Assembly: GCA_035610835.1 (NCBI GenBank)
Contig: CM069454.1
Location: forward strand, 54,736,031-54,800,030
Source of the DNA: Ophiura sarsii
Taxonomy: Eukaryota > Echinodermata > Ophiuroidea > Amphilepidida > Ophiuridae
Length of the DNA: 64,000 bases
Direction of reading: 5' to 3'
The notes under the pieces are model-generated. The model had not been told where the DNA came from, ran no database searches, and worked only from the letters and a program-made list of their open reading frames with translations. The position numbers and the translations under genes are program-made. Within the stretch, counting starts at the first letter, position 1. Each line of letters begins with the position of its first letter. Positions 35,874 through 45,594 of the stretch are shown piece by piece.

Positions 35874-36395
35874 AAAATGCAAATCTTTACCATATTTTGT
35901 AATGGGTTCGCAAAGTTCTCAATGTGAAGAATTTTCCTGATGAAATATTGGTAGCTAACTATTATTATCAATTTGACCCATAATATTGATTCTAGACGGG
36001 TTAATGATCTTTTTTCCCCGATTGATGATAAATAGACCAGTAATAAGCACATTAAAATGCAAATCTATACCATATTTTGTAGTTCAAAGTTCTCAATGTG
36101 AAGCATTTTCCTGATAAAACATTGGTAGTTGCTAACTATTATTATCGATTTGACCCATAACATTGATTCTAGACGTGTAAATGATCTTTTTTTCCTGATT
36201 GATGATAAATAGACCAGTAATAAGCACATTAAAATGCAAATCTATACCATATTTTGTAATTCAAAGTTCTCAATGTGAAGCATTTTCCTGATAAAATATT
36301 GGTAGTTGCTAACTATTATTATCAATTTTACCCATAATATTGATCTAAGATGTGTTAATGATATTTGTTTCGAATTGATGATAAATAGACCAGTT
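35874..36395 (+). repeat. Three-copy tandem repeat, period 177-180 bp
   Basis: Units start AAAATGCAAATCT at 35874, 36054 and 36231 and contain AGTTCTCAATGTGAAG, GCTAACTATTATTATC and TGATGATAAATAGACCAGT. Confidence 0.9.
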
Positions 36396-36675
36396 AAGCC
36401 ACATACATGTACATGCAGTAATGGAAATACCTACTTGACTGTCAACCCGGGGTTGACAGTCAGAAGATTAGACGATCTTGTGTATCTATTCATAATATTG
36501 TGTGTACTGATTATAATAGTAGAATTGCTTTATTCCATAATGTTTAAAAGGGATTAAAATCAATTCCACAAAGTGTGTAGATCGTGCCATAAATAAGTGT
36601 AAAGTCGACAATGTTCGCTCGCTATGCACGCATTGCTGGACTCAGAACAATCTTGTCGGTTGACTTTCATTATTG

Positions 36676-36690
36676 CCCCCCCCCCCCCCA
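36676..36690. repeat. Poly-C run
   Basis: About 14 C after TTCATTATTG. Confidence 0.85.
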
Positions 36691-36925
36691 TATTAATAAC
36701 GCCACTGTCATCTGTACTGTATTGAGATTACGTTTTTGTGAAGATAGATTATTAAGCACACACCTATTGCATGCTTGAAAATCTTCAGAATCAAAGATTT
36801 GAAATCAACAGCAGGCCATTGCTACAAAATTTGGTTAGGTGCGGCCCAGTTAATTTGTCACCCCTTATATCTGGCCCATTCATTTAAAAAGGCTGCCCAC
36901 CCCTGGTGTAGATCCTACCTATACT

Positions 36926-37106
36926 CTATTTGGCTTCCTCTGGACAGTGACGTAACATAACAGGTGCAGCTTTAACGCACACGTATGTATATTCCGCCTT
37001 CCAACGCTTGTGTGTATACGCCAGCGCCGCGAGTAGGCACGAGCGTTATGTGATGCAATTAGTAGAATACGCAGTTACGTCACTGTCTCGTGATAGCCAA
37101 ATAGAC
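36926..37106 (-). mobile_element. TATTTGGC MITE, intact copy
   Basis: Ends CTATTTGGCTTCC..GACAGTGACG and CGTCACTGTC..GATAGCCAAATAG are inverted. The interior has GTGTATACGCCAGCGCCGCG. This copy serves as the empty site for the nested insertions at 33316 and 33779. Confidence 0.85.
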
Positions 37107-37909
37107 TCTAGACAACCCCGGGTGGACAGTCATGTGGGGATTTCCATTGCTGTACATGTATATATTATAGAGTTTAGACACTAGTTAGGCCACATGGATT
37201 AGAATGTGATTTAGAAATGGCATTTATGTGCATTCTGTTCTTGTTTTATTTTATCTGGGCATTTGTCCCTCTGATTTTGCGAGTGATTTGTATAATTTTT
37301 TGAGTGATTACTTCCAATTTTGAGTGCGATTTTTTTAAGTAGCATCTGTAATGTATTGAAACAGTGACAGTTAACTGTCACTGGTTGAAATTGAATTGAA
37401 GCGAGACACTGCAGTATTTTGCATTGTCAGAGCCCTAGATAGGTTTTTTTTGTAGAGGATCATCAATCATTCTACTTTGGAAGATATCTTTGAGTAAAAC
37501 CATCATTTTTCATTTTGTGTAAAAAGTTCTTTCAAAACAAAAGCTTATTCAGCAATTTGTTTTAGAATTGTTGTATTCATTTCAATAAAAGCTGACATTT
37601 GAACAAAATATTATTTTCTTCAAAAAAAAAAGAAGTAATTCAAAAATAAATTCAAAAGAAAAATGTAAGCTCTAACTTGTTGTATCATGTATGTAAGCTT
37701 TACAACTTCACTTTCCATAGATACAGTGTAATGACACCGTAAAATTATAAATAATTAGATGACAAACTTTTTGTTGCTCAGAGCTCATTCTACTTGTTCG
37801 GAGCTCCAGCGGTAAAAAGCAATGGATTGGAGTCAGAATAGTTCATTTAGATTAAAGGTCGCTGGCATGCATTACAGCTCCATTGATAGGGTCATTTGGT
37901 ACACTATAG

Positions 37910-38135
37910 TTAACACTTTACATGCGGCAGGCAGCTAAGCTGCAGATGACGTTCCAAAATGTCACAAAATGTTTCAAAAATGTCAAAATTGTTGAATTTC
38001 AACACCATATTTGGAATCACCATGAGAAATGCATTGAATTAATTACAAACATGCCTAGTATTGGTCCGAAAATCCTTTGGATACACTTTGAAGGTTTCTG
38101 AAAATTAGGTTTTGTAACAGCCTGGAAAGTGTTAA
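37910..38135. mobile_element. TTAA-flanked MITE, family A, copy 4
   Basis: TTAACACTTTACATGCGGC and CCTGGAAAGTGTTAA, TTAA at both ends, interior as in copy 1. Confidence 0.8.
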
Positions 38136-38335
38136 GCTAGCCTGCAGTACAATGGGGTTAATCTGTAGTTACAATCCTTTCAAGGTAGTGTTAATATTTA
38201 GCATATGAATGGGAGACTATAGAATGTAACTGTTTCTGCTTGAATGGACTGAATTGATAATACAAACCATGAGGAGATATGTGAACATTAGAGTGGCACC
38301 TTTCAATTGTATCCATTAGGGCCTATGCTATTATA

Positions 38336-38830
38336 TACTGTAAATGCGGAAATTTTCGTGCCACATTTATTTTTGCGGTTGAAGCAGCTATCGCAAAAAT
38401 AATATCATGTGAATATATTTTATTTGCGTATATAGGTCTATGAGATGAAGCTACAAATCGCAAATTTAAAAACATGTAAAACAGTTAAAAATCGGCAAAG
38501 TGTGAAACATTTATCATGTGAAAATTACCACGTTTACAATACAGGGGCACAGTTGGTTATAAGGCAGAGAAGATTTTAAAGACACCACCATAATGCATTG
38601 CGTTTTTATATTTTATTTGCGTATAGGTCTAGTACGAGATGAAGCTACAAATCGCAAATTTAAAAACATGTAAAACAGTTCAAAATTGGCAAAGTGTGAC
38701 AAATTTATCATGTGAAAATTACCAAGTTTACAGTACAGGGGCACAGAACTTGGTTATAAAAGGCAAAGAAGATTTTAAAGACACCACCACAATGCATTGC
38801 GTTTTTATCGAAATGCCCTAATTCTGGTCT
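38336..38830 (+). repeat. TACTGTAAA MITE copy 2 with an internal 194 bp duplication
   Basis: TACTGTAAATGCGGAAATTT starts the element. GAGATGAAGCTACAAATCGC occurs at 38442 and 38636, and each copy ends near GTTTACAxTACAGGGGCACA. The second copy runs into the repeat shared with 31775. Confidence 0.7.
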
Positions 38831-39356
38831 TCAATTTGTCACGGTTCCCATAGACATTATGCACACAATCATGGTTTCATAGCGCGTTCATCGTTGGAGC
38901 TCTTAAGTCTTAGATTCTAGTTCAGATCAATGAATAAATTAGTTGGTTTTTTTAAAATCTTTTTTCTCCCTTGAAAATTACAGTAAAAATCAAAAAACAA
39001 ATGTGATGCGATCTGTGAAAACCCGCCACATGTGGGGATTTTTCATATTGGAGATATTTATATCATAAGAAAGCTGAATCTCTGCTGATTTACAACAGAA
39101 CTGTTTTGATTTTTCTATGATCACTGCAAAAAATGTTATTAGTGAATGATGATTGTGATGTCATAAAAAGCTACAAAACAAGAAATCATGAAAACAGGCC
39201 ATAAAAGATACATAGTTCAATAGAATAACATTATAAGGCTATTTATAAAAGTGACTTAAGTATGTATTTGAAGGTGAAATTTCATAAAAGGTGATGACAC
39301 AAAGTATTAGAAATTCATTTTCTAAACAAAATCTTAAAAAAAAAATTTAAAAAAAT

Positions 39357-39382
39357 AAATATATATATATATATATATATTT
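39357..39382. repeat. (AT)n microsatellite
   Basis: About 11 AT units. Confidence 0.9.
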
Positions 39383-39642
39383 TTAACATTTTTATTTTAC
39401 CCATAATCCCTATTTCACATTTTGCGACATCCGACGGGTTTTCGCAGATCGCATCACAAATATGTAAAAATCTTGCCGTATTTTGACAAGCAAAATAAAA
39501 AAGAAGTCGGTTTTCATTTGCACATGAATTTTGTTTCACTGTCTCTAAAAGAAATGGGTCGGTTGGGCCCGTAGAAGAGGGTTTATGTTTTGTTGTGGCC
39601 TAAGGGGTGATTTTTGGTGGACAAGTTAACTTGGCCACCATA

Positions 39643-39990
39643 GAGACCAGTTGGGTCGTAATAAAACCGAAAATATCTCCAAATTCAGTTATTCAGTGCG
39701 AAATTAATATTTTTATTTTATATTATATTAAATGTGTCTATTACCGTAAATAAAATGGTGTTCTAATCGACAATGTAGCTTTAAATAATAAATAAATGTA
39801 ACTTTTAATTTGAACCTGAGTGAGACCAGTTGGGTCGTAATAAAACCGAAAATATCTCCAAATTCAGTTATTCAGTGCGAAATTAATATTTTTATTTTAT
39901 ATTATATTAAATGTGTCTATTACCGTAAATAAAATGGTGTTCTAATCGACAATGTAGCTTTAAATAATAAATAAATGTCACATTTAATTT
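39643..39990 (+). repeat. Recent 179 bp direct duplication
   Basis: GAGACCAGTTGGGTCGTAAT starts at 39643 and 39822; the copies are essentially identical until the last 25 bp (AAATGTAAC versus AAATGTCAC). Confidence 0.9.
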
Positions 39991-40049
39991 TCGATTTAGT
40001 TTATTGAGTGAGAGTCTGAATGATGTATAACTCCATTGAAAGTAATGAG

Positions 40050-40122
40050 AATGAGTTAGTGTAGTTGTTGATATCGTTACCTGTCACGCGGAGAACCCCG
40101 GGTCAAATCCGCGTGGAGCCAC
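40050..40122 (+). mobile_element. tRNA-Asp-like sequence (pseudo-tRNA or SINE head)
   Basis: TTAGTGTAGTTGTTGATATC resembles a D-arm/A box, CCTGTCACGCGG an anticodon arm with GTC (Asp), and GGGTCAAATCC a B box, followed by T8. The acceptor arms do not pair and the T stem is imperfect, so it is not a normal tRNA. Confidence 0.6.
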
Positions 40123-40714
40123 TTTTTTTTGTTGTATAATACATTGGTACTTTTTGATGTTCCATTATATTAATTAATTACAATATCAATAGTTTGTTTT
40201 ATTAACGAGACTTTTTTTTGTTTTTTGGGGTACGATTGAGCACTTTATTTAATGTTATTTTTACAAAATGTGTCATAAATTAGTTACGTCGTTCGACTCA
40301 GCTGAGGAGCACTTTATCTAATGTCATTTTTTTTCTTCTTTTCTCCATAAACTTCACCACATATCGCTCACATAACGTCTCGGTGATTTCCTTCCAGAAA
40401 CAACACACTACTAGTGATCCTCTTGCCGACTTCCACAAAATTCGATCCATTCCAAGTCTTCTCATCCTTTTGACACTAAAAACACTTGTCCACCCAGTTT
40501 TTTAGAAGACCTTGTTTCATAAACCTTTGTAGTCATTATTTGATAATTTTATGATCGGAAATTAAGGGCTAGCACTATCATGATTATATTTTTGCATCTC
40601 CTGGTAGTTAAACTATGTATGACTATTAATAACGATACAACATTGACTTTTAGTGTGTCCCGTATACCGATCATGACACAATACAGTTTAGTATCCCCAT
40701 GCACATCAAAGCTA

Positions 40715-41100
40715 ATGTACCGCTTAAATTATGTACCACTTAAATTATGTACCACTTATTGTCAGATTAGATGGTAAAAGCTGGCTTTAAGTATCTATAC
40801 TTAACATCTGAAAGCCTGCAGACGACTGCCCTGTGGAAAGTGTTAAGTTGCCAAATTATTGAAAAATATAGTGTAGGCCTACTGATACTTGATGATGATA
40901 AATCGCTATCATTTCCTCTGTATACATGTACCGCTTAAATTATGTCAGATTAGAAGGTAGAAGTTTGTTTTAAGTATCTATACTTTAACTTTAACTTAAA
41001 AGTCTGAAAGCAAATGAATGTTAAATTGCCATATTATTATTATTAAAAAATTAAGTGTAGGCCTATGATGATAATCAGCTATCATATCCTCTGTATAAAT
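40715..41100 (+). repeat. Two-copy diverged tandem repeat of about 200 bp
   Basis: ACCGCTTAAATTATG, TTTTAAGTATCTATACTT, TGTAGGCCTA and GCTATCAT.TCCTCTGTATA recur. The first copy includes a 46 bp relic of MITE family A at 40801-40846 (ACTGCCCTGTGGAAAGTGTT). Confidence 0.6.
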
Positions 41101-41472
41101 ACAAACAAGATTTTAAAGACAGCGCCACAACGCATTGCATACAGGGTGAATCAAAAAGAATTGTGCATGATTTGAAAGAGCCATTTGACCTTGATGCGTG
41201 CATTGAACCATAGAATTATTGTTGTCTGTATAAAGTGTTGTTAACCTAGTTTATGCTCCCTAAAAATGAAAGTAATCGACTAAATAATAAGCAAACTGTG
41301 ACACGTTTGGTAAACTGTCCGCAGAATTCACGGAAAAAAAGGCCTATGAAAGGGACAAAATGCCACTGAATTATTAAAATAGAAAATGCAATTAAATTGT
41401 ATTGCGCTGTGTCGCAAAATGGGGGGTAGAATTATTGTGTTGTACACAGGTAATTGATTAATAGACACGTTA

Positions 41473-41937
41473 GGCCAAACAAAGAAGGTCTGTCTCAGAA
41501 ACATTTTGCAAAAAAGCTAAGTGCAATTTTATTTTTATTTATTAATTTTTTTAGAAAAAAGGATATGAGGTATGATATTTTTTAATTAATTTTTTGCTAA
41601 TCCAAGCTTACGGGGACCTTTTTCTAAAAATATTTTGTAAAAAATCAAAACAAAACAAAAAAATCCAAAAAAACAACCCCAACAAAAATTAGGCCTCAGC
41701 GTGTAGACCTACATGCCGTAGTTTGTTTCGAACCTCGGTAAGGGCCGTGGAAGGATGAAAGGAAATAATTGAATGCCGACACTTTGGAACCCGGTACTAT
41801 TTCTTAACGGAATAAATCGTATTGAAAACTGGAAACCATACCAAACCATAGCTCATTCTTCGGCTGCCCTTACTTGAATCTATTTCACATACCAATGTGG
41901 ACGGGCTTCTGAGACAGACAATCTTCTTTGTTTGGCC
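41473..41937. mobile_element. TWA foldback element e
   Basis: TTA flanks both sides. Arms GGCCAAACAAAGAAGGTCTG/TCTCAGAA and GGCTTCTGAGACAGACAATC/TTCTTTGTTTGGCC. 465 bp, the largest of the family. Inner-arm type shared with element f. Confidence 0.85.
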
Positions 41938-42309
41938 TTATAATGGTATTCAAAATATAATTTAGGCCTATAAGTGAATTACCAGGAAGGTGCAGCCCGC
42001 CAAGTTTCCGGATGTCCAATGAAAGTTAGAGCCGCCGCAAAAGTGGCGGCCAAATTGTGTGAAACTTGTCTCTTTTTGTTCTTCTTATCCTTGTGAGGTG
42101 GTAGGTATATTAATCAATGTCAGTTTTGTCTCATTATGTTCAGTGAACTAAGTAGTCCTAATGGTTGGGCTTGGGAAGTCAAATGTTTAAATTCAACAGA
42201 CATGAAAGAATATAAAACCTTGTTAAGCCTGTCTAAATGGTAGATTAGTTTGATCTTATTAGAATCAATTGTTCATTAGGTGGCAAAAAATAACCATATT
42301 GTTATACAG

Positions 42310-42342
42310 TCCGACCAAACAATTCCCCCCCCCCCCCCCATT
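42310..42342. repeat. Poly-C run
   Basis: AATT followed by about 15 C. Confidence 0.85.
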
Positions 42343-42904
42343 TTTTATATTAAATGAAAATGTCTTGCATAAATCTTTCCTGCCGCACCCAGCTCTCTGT
42401 CCATAGTTTCACAAGAGCGCTCTATCCCTATATTCATGGTTTGATTCTATTCATACTGTTCTTCCCAAAGTGGCCCAGGTGAGTTCACGACTACCTGAGA
42501 CAATTGATCATATCTCTGCTTCCTGACCACCAAATTGAATGAAACAAAGCTTATTAAGAAGCTGAGAATATTCCATTTGCATGTTGTTAAAACTTGAAAC
42601 AGAAATGACTTAGGAATGATTCTTAACATTTTTTCAAAATTGTATAACTTTTTTTGTTACAGCCTGTTTAGACGAATTACAAGGAATTGTTCAACATAAT
42701 TTTATAATTTGCTACAATGGTAATTCTTTTACAAAATGAAAAGAATTTCATTATCTTATTCTTGTTAAATGTCGGGTGACTTCATTTCTGCCCAATTACT
42801 TTATGCGTTGTGTACTATTTACTATTGTCTTAGGGATTTTGCATCAGACTTAGTAAGGCACCTATTGCATAGATGGGCCTTCTTTCTCCAAACCAGGCTG
42901 TGTG

Positions 42905-42990
42905 TCTGCTATGGAGATAGTGATGCTATCCTCATAGGATAGTATAATGCTATAGAGATAGTGATGCTATCTTCATAAGACGCTATGGGC
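42905..42990. repeat. Short duplicated palindrome
   Basis: GGAGATAGTGATGCTATCCT and AGAGATAGTGATGCTATCTT, 47 bp apart; GATAG and CTATC pair around TGATG. Confidence 0.6.
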
Positions 42991-43018
42991 ACAGCACTAA
43001 ATAAATGTACCATCTGAT

Positions 43019-43214
43019 TACTGTGAAACATTTTAATTTCATGGATACTTTATTTCACGAATTTAGAATAACTGCTATTTTAGCGGGCATTTAATTTTGC
43101 GAATCTGGAAACGTTATAGGCCTACTGATTACTTTCAATGCACAAATGTCAGTTTTGTGGGTATAAAAATTCTCGAATCCACATCACAAAATTAAGTGCG
43201 TAAATTACAGTAGA
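43019..43214. mobile_element. TACTGTAAA MITE, diverged copy 3
   Basis: TACTGTGAAACATTTTAATT and AATTAAGTGCGTAAATTACA/GTA at the ends; TTTTGCGAA and TTCACGAA inside. Confidence 0.6.
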
Positions 43215-44194
43215 CATAAAATAGATAACATAATGGCATGATAAACCTAATTATTCATATGATAGATATGAATATGTCAGGTTTTGATAAACCAGCCATG
43301 TTTTAACCATGACTGTGCGACTTACGCAAGGTTTGACTCAATTCTAAAGTTCTAAGGCACAGAAATGGTGTCTGCTTGCAAATGGCCTCTGCCATGAATA
43401 GAAAAACCCTTTTGAAATGCAGGAAAAAACCTTTTCCCAAACAGACTGAATAGACTAGGTCATGACATCAGTAGGTCTCTATACAGCGGCTTTCAATAGC
43501 TAGTAATGATAGCTAATCAATCTTACCAGGATAATGGTGTCAAAATTGTATGCTTCTCTATAGAGAGTTGATATTGGAAATAGCTAAGTGGTATCAACGA
43601 GATAATGCCATTAATTATTCTTGAAGTAAAACCGAAGATTTTTTGCAGTGGGGCTATTTTCACATGCATTTTTAATAGTATCGAAATGAAACCGCTGCAA
43701 GTATGGATATTTGTAACAGTGTTGCGCAAGACATGATCTGCGAATTCAGCAACCTGCCCCTCTGCGAGGCGGCAACTTGCGTCTGTTTTTCAGAAGTTGA
43801 TGACATGAACAAAAATCTGTATGTGAAAATACTGTCTTTTGGCAGCTGGGAATTGTGGATCCTAATGTCACCTAGCACAATAGGAGAGATAGTGTTATTA
43901 ATTATAGACTGAAATTGGGAATCCCAAATGTTTTCAGTGTAATTGTAATATTGTCATGTCAACCAAGAATTCTTGCATTGAAGTTCCTTTTGCTTTCTAA
44001 TTGAAATATTGCAAGGTTACTGGCACGCCCTGCAAACAAACATAAACTTTCACATAGGCAACAAAATAAAGAAACCTGTTGTAAGGGCGAACGGAACTCT
44101 CTCAGGTCTTCTCTGAGAGAAGTGACAAAAAATTACTTTAAAAATCCTGAAAATCTGTAAACATTTTGCCTTTTTTTGAAAAGCAAAAATAATA

Positions 44195-44312
44195 TTTTGG
44201 GTCGGTATTTATTTCACCGATTTCCAAAAAAAAATGGTCGGTTGGACCCGTAGAACAGGGTTTCTTTTTTCAGGCTTTTTTTCAGGGTTTCTTTTTTCCG
44301 TTGCCTAAGGCA
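44195..44312. repeat. GGTCGGTTGGACCCGTAGAA module with TWA end
   Basis: AAATGGTCGGTTGGACCC, GTAGAACAGGGTTTC and a T-rich end GTTGCCTAA. Looks like the right end of another subfamily of the TWA foldback group. Confidence 0.4.
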
Positions 44313-45534
44313 ACAAAAACCCATATAAGAACATAACCAAAAATTCTTCGACAGATTTTGGGACCTCGCATTTAAAAACAGTTCAACATTTTCCAAAAAA
44401 TTAACAAAAATGACTAGAATTTGGTCTTTCCCTAGAGAGGTCTATATATCGGAGCGTTTAGCTTTCAAAACTCTATCGAGTGTCATCATCAGAGCCTGAT
44501 GAGAGCCTGATGACGGCTCAGAAATGTTTAAAAAAAATTGTTTTGAAAAATTCTCAAATTCAAAGGGAAAAATAGGTTTGTCTAAAGTCTCAGCTGTGGA
44601 TATTTAAATGTCAAAATTATCCAGGCTGCACACATCCTCCTGACACTTGGTCACAAACTAATATGAAAGAGTGTTCTAAACATAGTTAAACATTCTATTA
44701 TTGAACTTGAAACAAATGTAAAGATGTGAAGAATAATATTCATCGGTCATGAGCTGGGTAAGCTTTCTTATACTAGCGTTGGTTTTAGTAAATTACATTT
44801 TGTATAGGTTTAATTTTGTACTTGAAGCCCATTTTCACAGTCTATGCTCCATTGGCCAAACAATGAATGCACTTGTATACAAGGTCAAGTTGAAGAGCAC
44901 AAACTGGTCCTTAAAATAACATAAATTGGTCAACAGCCCTCAAGTCAAGCCTTCCGGTTCAAATGATACAGTCCGGGGTCTATCAGAATTCAATCAAATA
45001 AAGTAAACAGTGACCATTATAGCCAGCCTTTTGGTATTAGTAGGGCAAGTGTGTATTCAACTGAAAATATTTTCAACCAAGTTGGCAAAGACTGTATATG
45101 GCACAAATCCATTGCATTTGTGCGGATCCTGGACCGATGTTTGCATTGGTCCCCCAGAATTTGTGGTATTATGTTAATTTAGCCAATTTGTGTGTGTAAT
45201 TTTTGGTCCTAACATCCCCCCCCCACCCACCCCCACCCACCCCAACCCCCAGTGCCATCAAGTATTAGTCAAATTTCGTGAACTGTGTTGGTAGACTGTC
45301 GCACAATATTATTTTCAAGTTTTAGCGATTTGTTGTGCTTATTTTATGCTTTACTTACAACACCATGCATATCGGCTTATACTTCAAATCGCGGGTTCAA
45401 ATCATGCCATTCCTTTTAAATCAAATTTGACTTTGTATACTATTTGCGACTCTTCTCAATATTACTTTAATCAAATGTAATGTTACTCTTCTAATAATAA
45501 TCATTATTTCTTCTTTATTTTAATTTTTATCCAG

Positions 45535-45594
45535 TGTGTGGCACCGTGTGGGACTGAATATAAATCACAAAATCTATGTAGGAGTCAATGTGAG
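45535..45594 (+). CDS. ANOS1: Anosmin exon A: cysteine-rich region
   Basis: A 60 bp phase 0-0 exon between a TTTTATCCAG acceptor and a GTAAGC donor. It encodes 20 residues with cysteines at 1, 5, 15 and 19 (CVAPC... CRSQCE), matching the CLEPC...CQSFCE stretch just before the WAP domain of vertebrate anosmin. It is too short to be found as an open frame; it was recognised from its splice sites and the cysteine spacing. The preceding exon, which should carry the signal peptide and the first cysteines and end in phase 0, was not found in the window. Confidence 0.85.

Larger units (their letters stand above)
1..45534. other. No supportable protein-coding gene; transposon and repeat mosaic
   Basis: Open frames here are short (142 codons at most), lack recognisable domains and mostly run across repeats listed separately. 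The stretch is either intergenic or part of a long first intron of the anosmin gene. Stretches in which I see nothing I can name: 298-540, 2036-3178, 6409-7440, 10230-10600, 11141-11723, 14645-15190, 22321-22640, 23511-24150, 25470-25860, 26760-27590, 28000-28780, 30000-30760, 32030-32950, 35460-35870, 36400-36670, 37110-37900, 41942-42310, 43215-44190 and 44540-45534. Confidence 0.7.

Noticed and set aside
35627..36052. 141-codon open frame on the - strand
   Set aside because: Overlaps the first unit of the 178 bp tandem repeat and is not preserved in the other units.
40050..40122. Functional tRNA-Asp gene
   Set aside because: Acceptor strands do not pair and the T stem is imperfect; better explained as a pseudo-tRNA or SINE head.
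43682..43911. Candidate first exon of anosmin (MKPLQVWIFVTVLRK, or the Cys-containing frame at 43703)
   Set aside because: The hydrophobic start runs into a stop after 16 codons. The other frame has cysteines but no C..RC or WC pattern and no suitable phase 0 donor.
44484..44535. Additional hammerhead-like motif (CCTGATGACGGCTCAGAAA)
   Set aside because: CTGATGA and GAAA are present with a GAGCC/GGCTC hairpin, but there is no stem III or cleavage-site context.
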